Origin: FEN-1279 sp964400285
GTDB lineage: Bacteria; Bacteroidota; Ignavibacteria; Tepidaquicellales; Tepidaquicellaceae
DNA: 64,000 nucleotides
Reading direction: 5' to 3'
NCBI GenBank assembly: GCA_964400285.1
Contig: CAYNTK010000002.1
Location: 1 to 64,000 of the forward strand
Part shown: piece by piece, positions 1 through 6,993 of the stretch
Layout of the letters: each line of letters begins with the position of its first letter
Position numbering within the stretch: the stretch's first letter is position 1
The notes under the pieces: model-generated
Told to the model about the DNA's origin: nothing
The model's input: the letters and a program-made list of their open reading frames with translations, nothing else
The model's database searches: none
Translations under genes and position numbers: made by a program

Positions 1-8
1 TGTATATT

Positions 9-46
9 CTGTCCAAAATATTTTTTTAAATACTTATTTTGGACAG
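9..46. repeat. 12-bp perfect inverted repeat
   Basis: CTGTCCAAAATA at 9-20 is perfectly complementary in reverse to TATTTTGGACAG at 35-46, with a 14-nt T-rich loop. It could be a protein-binding site, a transposon-end remnant or a hairpin at the end of a gene lying left of the window. No T-tract follows the right arm, so a classical plus-strand terminator is not favoured. Confidence 0.5.
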
Positions 47-127
47 ATGTGATCACTTGCTCATTTAGATACTTTTTTAAGTATTGATTTTTTAAAAGAA
101 CTTTCTGACTTTTTGAATAAGAAAAAA

Positions 128-192
128 TCAAGGGAGTCTCCTTTCTATTAGTTAAATTTTTATTTAATTAACATTAAGAGACTCTTTTTTTA
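128..192 (+). terminator. Possible Rho-independent terminator
   Basis: AGGGAGTCTC near 131-140 pairs (with G-U pairs) to AAGAGACTCT near 175-185, followed by a run of seven T residues ending about 191. The loop contains a secondary AT-rich inverted repeat. It would end transcription arriving from left of the window on the plus strand. The long loop lowers confidence. Confidence 0.35.
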
Positions 193-280
193 TAGGCTAT
201 TCTATTTACACACTTTTTTGAACGCTAATAGACCAAGCATAAGTATGGTAACGCGAGGTAGTAAAAAGCAATTTTTTTTT

Positions 281-320
281 GTAGTACTTTTGTAGTACTT
301 TTGTAGTACTTTTGTATTAC
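281..320. repeat. 11-bp tandem repeat, three perfect units plus one degenerate
   Basis: The unit GTAGTACTTTT occurs at 281-291, 292-302 and 303-313, and a variant (GTATTAC) follows at 314-320. The short array lies in non-coding DNA. It looks like slippage-prone simple sequence and has no spacers, so it is not a CRISPR array. Confidence 0.7.
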
Positions 321-540
321 TTTTTTGGTGTAGAATATTTCGTCAATATAAAAGAACAATATAACCATAATAATATATGGTATATCTTTTAATTTGTCAA
401 TACAAAAATAAGGATACAGCACACAGAAAGAACTAAAAGAGATGGATAAGAACGAATTTTGATAATGAATAATGAATAACGATTAATAAAAAGCGAAGAG
501 AATTTGCCATTTACAAAAGCAGAGATAGATTATATTCACT

Positions 541-565
541 CGTTACGATACTCAGCTAAGTAACG
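541..565. repeat. Short palindromic element, copy 1
   Basis: The 25-bp segment begins CGTTAC and ends GTAACG with CTCAGCTAA inside. It is nearly the same as the element at 5587-5612 and shares its ends with the one at 3888-3913. It sits 20 bp downstream of the stop of the restriction-modification gene. It may be a REP-like element or the footprint of a small mobile element; no transposase is nearby. Confidence 0.55.
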
Positions 566-585
566 GAAGCATTTATTTTAGATAA

Positions 586-3500
586 TTAAAATAAATTCGA
601 TTGGTCTTTATCGGCTATTGCATTTTCATCGCAGGATTCATTATAGGTTTCTTTCCAATAAGCATCAAGAATTTTTTTCTGCAAGCGTGTATCGGCAGTA
701 AGTCTTTTTACAAGTTTTTTAATTTCTTGTAAAAATTTATAATTACTATTTGGTTGAATTTTTTCATCTATTATTAATTGTTTTAGATGCTCTATGTATG
801 CAGAGAATTCAATTTTATTTCTTTGCTTTTTTACGGAATTTAAGCTCTGGGCTTTTGCAAAGCGGGAATTAATTAAATGCAATATTTCTTTATATAAATC
901 AATAATAATTTTTTCTCTTTCATTTTTATCTTCATATCCTAACGCTTTTAAAAATAAATGGTCAATATCTAATCTAAATTTATCTACCTTTGTTAAATCT
1001 ACGTTTTCCGGATTATCAGTACCAATTTCATCGCTAAATTTTTTTGCCTCTTTATTTTTGAAAGATGATACAATTTTTTCAAATTCATTTTGCAATTTCG
1101 GGGGAATGTTATTTAGTTCTAATACTTTTATTTTTTCTAAATCAGGACCATAAGTAGTCAATAGACCATCACCTAAATTTACACGACCAACAAGTTCTGT
1201 TTGTAAAATATTGAATGAAGAATTCAAAGAAATATTATATATATTTGATTTTGATTTATTTTTATAAGACCCAATAAAGACAACATCTCCAATTATTATT
1301 TGTTTATTTACAATTGGAGTCCAATTCCTTTTATCCCGAAACCTTAATAATATAATATCTTTACTTTTTTGATTTCCTAAATCCCACCATGCCGGTCTGC
1401 TTTGACAAGTTGGTTTTTTGGAAATTATAACATTATCTATTTTTGTTTTTTCACCGTAAAGAATATATGAATACAAATATGGATAATTCTTTTTTAAATC
1501 ATTTTTATATTTTTTTATATCATAGGTCTTTGATTCTTCATCAAAATAATTATCTAATAAACCAACAGAAAGCAAGAAATTTGAATTTTCTCGAATATCA
1601 ATCCAATAAGAATCAATTTCTCTTGTTGTTTTAATTGCTGGTTTGATAAAATCTTTTTCAATTAACCATATTTCGTTTAATCCATTTCTAACAATTTTTA
1701 AATTATCCCTTTTTATATCCGAAATACAATCATAATTTTTCAAGTTATTTACTATAGAAAATATAATCTTATTATCTGTTGATTTTGAAATATCATTAAA
1801 ATAGAAGTATTCGTTACATCCAGTTTTTACACCAAAAAAAATATTTGCAACACCATTCTTTAAACCTAGTGATTTAAATTTGTCTTTATTTTTCTTTATT
1901 ATGTCAAAATAAACCTTAGGTGCTTTTAAATATATACTCCACTTGTTTTCATTAATTAATTCCGATTGTTTAATGCAGGTAAATTTAAGCAGGTTATTTT
2001 CGGATGATTTTTTTTCTTTTTCGATGAAAGAAACTAATTTATCAGCATTATTAAATTTTTTCAGAACATCCGATAATTTAGATTTGAGATAAATAAATTT
2101 TACAATGTTTTTATTTCTTTTTTCTTCATATTTACATTTTCTTAAAATTACAATTGATGTATTAACAGAAGCTGAGGGGAAGAATCTTTCGACTTCGCTA
2201 TCTATAATAGCAATGATTTCATAATTTTCGAGAAAATATTTTTGCAAATCTACACCATAATCGGTATCCATCCAGGAATTCTGAACGAGGAAAGCAAGAT
2301 ATCCGCCTTCTTTTAGAAAAACAAATGAATGATAAAAAAAGTAAGCATAGATAGAAGTGCGTTGAGACGGAGTAATCCCGCAGTCGCTTTCTATTATTTT
2401 TTGAATAATATCTTTATTCACAAGACCCTGCAAACATCCAATTTCTTCCTGTCGGGTGTAAGGCGGATTTCCAATAATTGCATCAAATTTAGGTAATACT
2501 CTTTTTTCTTTTTCACCTTTACTGTTCAGAAAATCCAATTTAGAATGTTCGTAAATGGCAAAGAAATCTTTATTAGTAATTCGGGGATAAGAATATTTAT
2601 CAATATTGCGGATAGCAAGATTCAGCATAGAAAGATAAGCGGGATAATCCGAAACATCATTACCATAGATTTCATCGAGTAATTTAGAATGTAATTTTTT
2701 TTCTAATGCTTTTTTACGCTCGTATGCACGGACAAGAAACGTACCGGAGCCGCAGGAAGGGTCAAACACTTTTTCATTTCCGGTTCTTATTGCGAATGCA
2801 TTAATAACATCAATTACGTGTGAAGGTGTGAAATACTGTCCGAGTTTATGACGTTCATCTTCGCGAATTAACTCTTCAAAAATTCGACCTATAATATCAT
2901 ATTTAGCTTTACTGAAATTATAATGGGATTCTGCATTAATAACAGAATTTACAAGTTCAATTATATTATTACTAACAAAAGGGATGCGAAAAATAATATC
3001 ATCTCTGATACCGATAAGTAATTCAAAATCACCTGTGATTTCCTGAAATTCCTGAAAGTATTCCCAGATTCGTTCTTCAAGTTTTTTTGAAGATTTAATA
3101 TTTTTATCAATCGTTAAAGGGGATAAATCTCTCCAAATATTATTATCATAAAATGTTTTATAAAAAATTAGTTTGGAGATTAACATTAGAATTGAAATAT
3201 AAGTAATATTCGATATTTCTTCGAATGTTGTAGGTTTACTCCATTGCTGTTTTTCGGCATAAGCGGATATTTCTTTTTCAAAGGATTTATCTGATTTGTA
3301 TTTTTTCCAGACCTCATTTGCGATCCCAAAAGCATAAAATTCAATTAGTTCACGAATTTTAAATATAAATAATTCATCAATCGGAGTGAATTTGATTGCC
3401 TTTCTCTCAATGATTTCAAGGGCACGATCTAAATAAAAATTTGCAATGTTGCGGAGTTTTCGCAACATTTCGTTGGTAAGAGCATAATTAACACTAAGAT

Positions 3501-3867
3501 GTGCAATTTCCAACAAAGTAAACAGTTCACCCGAATAAACAACATTTTTATCATACATTTTTTTTGTATCGAAGAGACAGGTGGCAAGGAAATTACAATT
3601 ACCAAAGTAATCAATATTTAATTTTTGAGCACGCCCTAATTCCCTCATCAAAACATTACTATCGAAAATACTTTTACCATCGTTTGCAGTAGGGTCTTTG
3701 AGTTCAACGAAAAGGATTGGTTTACCTCTTGAATTTTTTAACGTAATATCAGCTCTACCTTCTTCAGTTACAGGATATGGAGAGATTCGATTTTCCAAAT
3801 TGCGAGATTTTATTTCTTCATTGAAGATAATATTTAACGTTCCTTGTAATTGGCGTTCAATTCTCAT
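586..3867 (-). CDS. Type IIG restriction-modification enzyme (Eco57I-class, single chain)
   Basis: A 1093-residue protein joining nuclease, methyltransferase and specificity parts. Near the N-terminus, D40 and E55-L-K57 form a PD-(D/E)xK-type nuclease core (GRAD then VELK). The adenine-N6 methyltransferase has the SAM motif DPSCGSGTF from D369 and the catalytic NPPY at 467-470. The last third (about 690-930) resembles the TaqI-like specificity domain, including ISKKP and GRV(N)LGDGL-type segments. Enzymes of this class cut outside a short recognition site and methylate one strand. No separate methylase, specificity subunit or controller gene is adjacent, so it appears self-contained. The frame is intact. 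It starts at ATG without a clear Shine-Dalgarno site. Palindromic elements lie on both sides (541-565 and 3888-3913), suggesting acquisition as a unit. A BREX PglX-like role is an alternative but no other BREX gene is seen. Confidence 0.82.
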   Translation of the reverse strand: MRIERQLQGTLNIIFNEEIKSRNLENRISPYPVTEEGRADITLKNSRGKPILFVELKDPTANDGKSIFDSNVLMRELGRAQKLNIDYFGNCNFLATCLFDTKKMYDKNVVYSGELFTLLEIAHLSVNYALTNEMLRKLRNIANFYLDRALEIIERKAIKFTPIDELFIFKIRELIEFYAFGIANEVWKKYKSDKSFEKEISAYAEKQQWSKPTTFEEISNITYISILMLISKLIFYKTFYDNNIWRDLSPLTIDKNIKSSKKLEERIWEYFQEFQEITGDFELLIGIRDDIIFRIPFVSNNIIELVNSVINAESHYNFSKAKYDIIGRIFEELIREDERHKLGQYFTPSHVIDVINAFAIRTGNEKVFDPSCGSGTFLVRAYERKKALEKKLHSKLLDEIYGNDVSDYPAYLSMLNLAIRNIDKYSYPRITNKDFFAIYEHSKLDFLNSKGEKEKRVLPKFDAIIGNPPYTRQEEIGCLQGLVNKDIIQKIIESDCGITPSQRTSIYAYFFYHSFVFLKEGGYLAFLVQNSWMDTDYGVDLQKYFLENYEIIAIIDSEVERFFPSASVNTSIVILRKCKYEEKRNKNIVKFIYLKSKLSDVLKKFNNADKLVSFIEKEKKSSENNLLKFTCIKQSELINENKWSIYLKAPKVYFDIIKKNKDKFKSLGLKNGVANIFFGVKTGCNEYFYFNDISKSTDNKIIFSIVNNLKNYDCISDIKRDNLKIVRNGLNEIWLIEKDFIKPAIKTTREIDSYWIDIRENSNFLLSVGLLDNYFDEESKTYDIKKYKNDLKKNYPYLYSYILYGEKTKIDNVIISKKPTCQSRPAWWDLGNQKSKDIILLRFRDKRNWTPIVNKQIIIGDVVFIGSYKNKSKSNIYNISLNSSFNILQTELVGRVNLGDGLLTTYGPDLEKIKVLELNNIPPKLQNEFEKIVSSFKNKEAKKFSDEIGTDNPENVDLTKVDKFRLDIDHLFLKALGYEDKNEREKIIIDLYKEILHLINSRFAKAQSLNSVKKQRNKIEFSAYIEHLKQLIIDEKIQPNSNYKFLQEIKKLVKRLTADTRLQKKILDAYWKETYNESCDENAIADKDQSNLF

Positions 3868-4059
3868 TTTTTAATTTATATTTATTTCGTTACGAAGGTG
3901 GGCCTTCGTAACGAAGGTGTTAATATTATTCACTTACAATTTAAGAAATATATTTGCAAATAGATATTGCAGATTTTAGTCAGAAGTTCTTTTTGGATTC
4001 CCGACAGGAGTGTGCGGGAATGACAAATAGTTAGAAGATTGTATTATAAAAAAATAGAT
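3868..4059. other. Intergenic segment with two hairpins
   Basis: This segment lies between the restriction-modification start and the miaB-tail fragment. It contains the palindrome at 3888-3913 and a second small hairpin, ATTCCCG at 3997-4003 pairing with CGGGAAT at 4015-4021 and followed by GACA. Hairpins of the GGATTCCCG...CGGGAATGACA type are a common dispersed motif in bacterial genomes. The restriction-modification promoter must lie here on the minus strand, but I cannot assign it. Confidence 0.5.
3888..3913. repeat. Short palindromic element, copy 2
   Basis: CGTTACGAAGG at 3888-3898 is perfectly complementary to CCTTCGTAACG at 3903-3913, with a 4-nt loop; an extra ACGAAGGTG follows as a partial direct repeat. 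The outer sequence (CGTTACGAAG... and ...GTAACG) matches the elements at 541-565 and 5587-5612. It sits about 20 bp upstream of the restriction-modification start codon and separates that gene from the miaB-tail/ATPase module. Confidence 0.65.
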
Positions 4060-4200
4060 TTAAATATCTTCCCCAAACAGGGTTGCGGAGTTGGCTTTGT
4101 TGATTTTTACTTTTACAAAATCTCCGATTTTGTGATTTGCTTTTGGTATGATAGTGGATTTATTGCAATCGGTTTCGCAATAAGGAAATTTTACACCATA
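4060..4200 (-). pseudogene. Detached copy of the miaB 3' end (TRAM-domain tail)
   Basis: Positions 4060-4173 match 5628-5741, the last part of the intact miaB, at about 109 of 114 bases, including the stop codon. Translated on the minus strand it reads TDCNKSTIIPK through ATLFGEDI then stop, the same C-terminus as MiaB. Upstream of TDC the frame continues for about a dozen codons (YGVKFPYCE) that differ from MiaB, and no start codon or radical-SAM part follows because the ATPase gene begins at once. It is a gene fragment left by duplication or by integration at the miaB 3' end. Confidence 0.85.
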
Positions 4201-4213
4201 AAAATTGCTTTTA

Positions 4214-5428
4214 TTATTCATTCAATAGAAAATCAATCAAATTTTTATGAATTATTCCTTTTCTATCAATTTTTTGAAATTTATCCATTGATAATACATA
4301 TTTAGGATAATTATCACTAATGCTTTCTAATGGTCTGAATTCTCTTTCAATCGTTTTCTCTGTTGAAAGTATATAAGTAACTTGAATGTATAATTTTTCT
4401 TTCTGCTTTTCGGCAATAAAATCAATTTCATTATCATAAAATTTTCCTATACTAATTTTATATCCTCTTTTAATTAACTCTAAAAAAACAATATTTTCCA
4501 AAAGACCTGAAATATCTTTTGTTTTATATCCTATTAATCCATTTCGTAATCCTATATCACCCAAATAATATTTTTCCAAATTTTCAAGATATTTTTTTCT
4601 TTTTATATCATACCTAAAAGCAATTTTTATTAAATTCGCTTTGTATAAATAATCAATATAATTTAATACTGTATCTGTAGAAATTCTTATTTTTTGAGAT
4701 TTTAAAAAATCAGAAATTGCTTTTCCGCTTGTAATATTACCGCAATTATCAAAAACATATTTTGTTATTGCAATTAAATTTGATGTATCGCGAATGTTAT
4801 TCCTTGCAACAACATCCTTTAAAATTATTGTATTAAATATATTATACAAATAATCATACACTATTTCGTCATTCATTTCAAAATTATGGATTGCAGGTAA
4901 ACCACCATATTTTAAATACAAATTAAATTCATTATCTTTTTGATTAGCTTCGCTATGAGACAATGTTTTCCTGAATTTTATAAACTCACTAAAAGATAAT
5001 GGAAAGATTTCAAATTCGATATACCGACCTGTTAATAAAGTCGCAAGTTCTTTAGAAAATAAGTAAGCGTTTGAGCCGGTAATGTATATATCTGCCAAAT
5101 CTTCAGAAAAAATTGAATTTACTGCTTTTTCCCATTTTTCTATCAATTGTACTTCGTCAAGAAATAAAAATTTTTTAGTATTGGAGCTGGTAAATTTACT
5201 TTTTATATATTTATAAAGTTCCCTATAATCATAAAAATTGTACTCTAAAGATTCAAGATTGATTGATACTATTTCGGAATTCTTGAATGTTTTTATAATT
5301 CGCTTTTGCAAAAGTTCCAACATTTTGCTTTTACCAACCCGCCGCATACCTGTTATTATTTTGACAACAGGTTTAGCAATAAAAGGTTCAATCTTTTTAA
5401 TATATGTGTTTCTCTCTATTAATCTCAT
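4214..5428 (-). CDS. AAA-family ATPase with DUF4143 C-terminal domain
   Basis: About 404 residues from the ATG at 5426-5428. A longer frame up to 5494 exists, but MRLIERNTYI fits the usual start of this family. Walker A is GMRRVGKS at 27-34; Walker B is FLFLDE around 87-92. A sensor-like TGSNA follows. The second half is the DUF4143 region, with a winged-helix-like segment and a nuclease-like end (EIDFIAE then YIQVTY). Proteins of this AAA_14/DUF4143 family are widespread, often multicopy and often in accessory islands; their biochemical role is poorly known. The gene is intact and lies between two truncated copies of the miaB 3' end, which suggests it came in with them. A perfect 16-bp palindrome lies just upstream. 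Confidence 0.85.
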   Translation of the reverse strand: MRLIERNTYIKKIEPFIAKPVVKIITGMRRVGKSKMLELLQKRIIKTFKNSEIVSINLESLEYNFYDYRELYKYIKSKFTSSNTKKFLFLDEVQLIEKWEKAVNSIFSEDLADIYITGSNAYLFSKELATLLTGRYIEFEIFPLSFSEFIKFRKTLSHSEANQKDNEFNLYLKYGGLPAIHNFEMNDEIVYDYLYNIFNTIILKDVVARNNIRDTSNLIAITKYVFDNCGNITSGKAISDFLKSQKIRISTDTVLNYIDYLYKANLIKIAFRYDIKRKKYLENLEKYYLGDIGLRNGLIGYKTKDISGLLENIVFLELIKRGYKISIGKFYDNEIDFIAEKQKEKLYIQVTYILSTEKTIEREFRPLESISDNYPKYVLSMDKFQKIDRKGIIHKNLIDFLLNE

Positions 5429-5442
5429 TTTAATTTTTTTTC

Positions 5443-5458
5443 TTCGACTATAGTCGAA
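5443..5458. promoter_or_regulatory. 16-bp perfect palindrome upstream of the ATPase gene
   Basis: TTCGACTATAGTCGAA is self-complementary and ends 15 bp upstream of the likely ATPase start. A related sequence, CTTCGATTATACAAGAAG, follows at 5481-5498. A dyad this close to a start codon could be an operator, but no matching regulator is in the window. Function is a guess. Confidence 0.35.
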
Positions 5459-5505
5459 ACATTTAAAAATAATGTATTTTCTTCGATTATACAAGAAGAA
5501 AATAA

Positions 5506-5583
5506 TTAACTGTTCTCTTCCCCTAAAAGTGTCGCTGAATTGACTTTATTGATTTTTACTCTTACCAAATCACAAATTTTAAC
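5506..5583 (-). pseudogene. Second, diverged copy of the miaB 3' end
   Basis: On the minus strand this segment reads VKICDLVRVKINKVNSATLL then GEENS and stop. The intact MiaB ends KIGDFVKVKINKANSATLF then GEDI. About two thirds of the residues match, with the stop at the same place, so this is a diverged tail from a MiaB-type gene rather than a recent copy. It starts 44 bp downstream of the intact miaB stop, separated from it by the palindromic element at 5587-5612, and has no upstream coding part. Together with 4060-4200 it shows that the miaB 3' end has been duplicated or re-formed more than once. Confidence 0.75.
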
Positions 5584-5586
5584 CCA

Positions 5587-5612
5587 CGTTACGAAGCTCC
5601 AGCTAAGTAACG
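5587..5612. repeat. Short palindromic element, copy 3
   Basis: This 26-bp segment begins CGTTACGAAGCTCC and ends AGCTAAGTAACG. It is almost identical to 541-565 and shares its ends with 3888-3913. It lies in the short gap between the intact miaB stop and the diverged miaB tail, so the three elements mark the borders of the ATPase module and of the restriction-modification gene. Confidence 0.6.
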
Positions 5613-5627
5613 TACAAATATATTTAC

Positions 5628-6992
5628 TTAGATATCTTCCCCAAACAGGGTTGCGGAGTTGGCTTTGTTTATTTTTACTTTTACAAAATCTCCGATTTTG
5701 TGATTTGCTTTTGGTATGATAGTAGATTTATTGCAGTCTGTTCTGCCCATCAGGAAGTCGGGAGATTTTTTGCTTGTAGTTTCGATGAGAATTTCTTTTT
5801 CTTTTCCAATTAGTTCTTTATTTATTTTAAGAGAAATTTTTCTCTGGAGTTCGATAATTTCTTCGAGGCGTTTTTGTTTTATTTCATAAGGAATGTCATC
5901 GAGGTATTTATATGCTTTAGTATTTTCGCGTGGAGAATAAGCAAACATAAATGCACCGTCATACTTAACTTTTTGCATTAAGTCCAGAGTCATTTTATGT
6001 TCTTCATCGGTTTCTGTTGGAAATCCTGCAATGATATCAGTTGATAGCCCGATTCCCGGCATTATTTTTTTTGCTTTTTCGATAATTCCGAGATAATGCT
6101 TAACTGAATATTCTCTATTCATCAATTTTAAAATTCTATCGGAGCCGGACTGAACGGGCAGGTGAATGTATTTGCAGATATTTTTAAACTCTGCCATAGT
6201 TTCGAGAAGTTTATCGGATAAATCGTATGGATGAGAAGTGGTATAACGGATTCTCATATTTGGAACAGCTAAAGCTACGGCTTTTAATAAATCCGAGAAA
6301 TCATTTTCATTATCTTTGTATGAATTTACATTTTGTCCGAGAAGGGTGACTTCTTTAATTCCTTCATCGAATATTTTTTTAGCTTCATTTACAATGCTGG
6401 TAAGTTTTCTGCTACGCTCCCTACCGCGAGTAAACGGGACGACACAGAACGAACAGAATTTATCGCATCCCCGCATAACGGAGATGAAAGCAGTAACTCC
6501 GTCTTTTCTGACGGGTGTAATATCGTCATAAGTCTCTACTTTGGAAAGTTTAACTGCGATTCCTTTTTCGCCTGTTTCAAAAACGTTTTCGATTAGATTA
6601 GGAAGTTTTCTGTATTCATCGGGTCCTACGATTAAATCAACTATTTTTTCTTTTTCGAGTAAATCTTTTTTCAGGCGTTCAGCCATACAGCCGAGAATAC
6701 CAATAATTCTTTCGGGATGATTTTTTTTGTATTTTTTAAGATGTGATAATCTGCTTTTGATTTTATTTTCTGCGTTTTCACGGACGCTACAGGTATTAAG
6801 CAAGATTACATCGGACTCATCTAAGTTTTGACTTTCGTTATAGCCATAATCACTAAGGACGCTAAGAATAATTTCCGAATCGGAAAAATTCATTTGACAG
6901 CCATAGGTTTCGATGTAAACTTTTCTGTGATTTGATTCTTTATTATAGTTTATATTTTTCTTTTGCTGAACGTTATTTAAAATATCGAACAT
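5628..6992 (-). CDS. tRNA-2-methylthio-N6-dimethylallyladenosine synthase MiaB
   Basis: A 454-residue methylthiotransferase that adds a methylthio group to i6A37 in tRNAs reading UNN codons. The N-terminal UPF0004 domain has three cluster cysteines, C32 (YGCQMN), C68 (LNTCSVREN) and C102 (GILGCMAE). The radical-SAM motif CxxxCxxC is C176, C180 and C183 (RGCDKFCSFC). A C-terminal TRAM domain ends in ATLFGEDI. Length is normal for the family. The start codon lies one base after the dxs stop, so it is the last gene of the xseA-xseB-dxs-miaB run and is probably translated by coupling. Its 3' end is present in two further partial copies downstream (5506-5583 and 4060-4200). Confidence 0.96.
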   Translation of the reverse strand: MFDILNNVQQKKNINYNKESNHRKVYIETYGCQMNFSDSEIILSVLSDYGYNESQNLDESDVILLNTCSVRENAENKIKSRLSHLKKYKKNHPERIIGILGCMAERLKKDLLEKEKIVDLIVGPDEYRKLPNLIENVFETGEKGIAVKLSKVETYDDITPVRKDGVTAFISVMRGCDKFCSFCVVPFTRGRERSRKLTSIVNEAKKIFDEGIKEVTLLGQNVNSYKDNENDFSDLLKAVALAVPNMRIRYTTSHPYDLSDKLLETMAEFKNICKYIHLPVQSGSDRILKLMNREYSVKHYLGIIEKAKKIMPGIGLSTDIIAGFPTETDEEHKMTLDLMQKVKYDGAFMFAYSPRENTKAYKYLDDIPYEIKQKRLEEIIELQRKISLKINKELIGKEKEILIETTSKKSPDFLMGRTDCNKSTIIPKANHKIGDFVKVKINKANSATLFGEDI

Positions 6993-6993
6993 T

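Larger units (their letters stand above)
1..585. other. Intergenic stretch without a supported gene
   Basis: No open frame here has the length or composition of a real gene; the 65-codon minus frame at 225-422 overlaps a simple tandem repeat and resembles nothing. The stretch holds a 12-bp inverted repeat at 9-46, a terminator-like hairpin around 128-192, an 11-bp tandem repeat at 281-320 and a short palindromic element at 541-565, which lies just downstream of the restriction-modification gene on the minus strand. It looks like decayed accessory DNA. Confidence 0.6.

Noticed and set aside
281..320. Tandem repeat as a CRISPR or origin iteron array
   Set aside because: Units are 11 bp with no spacers, only three perfect copies, and no cas, rep or dnaA gene nearby.
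225..422. Minus-strand frame of 65 codons
   Set aside because: It reads through the 11-bp tandem repeat and has no recognisable composition or motif; chance frame.
794..1153. Plus-strand frame of 119 codons
   Set aside because: Antisense to the restriction-modification gene and without its own motifs.
4039..4305. Plus-strand frame of 88 codons in the miaB-tail region
   Set aside because: It is antisense to the miaB tail fragment and the end of the ATPase gene; the protein is low-complexity and unlike any family.
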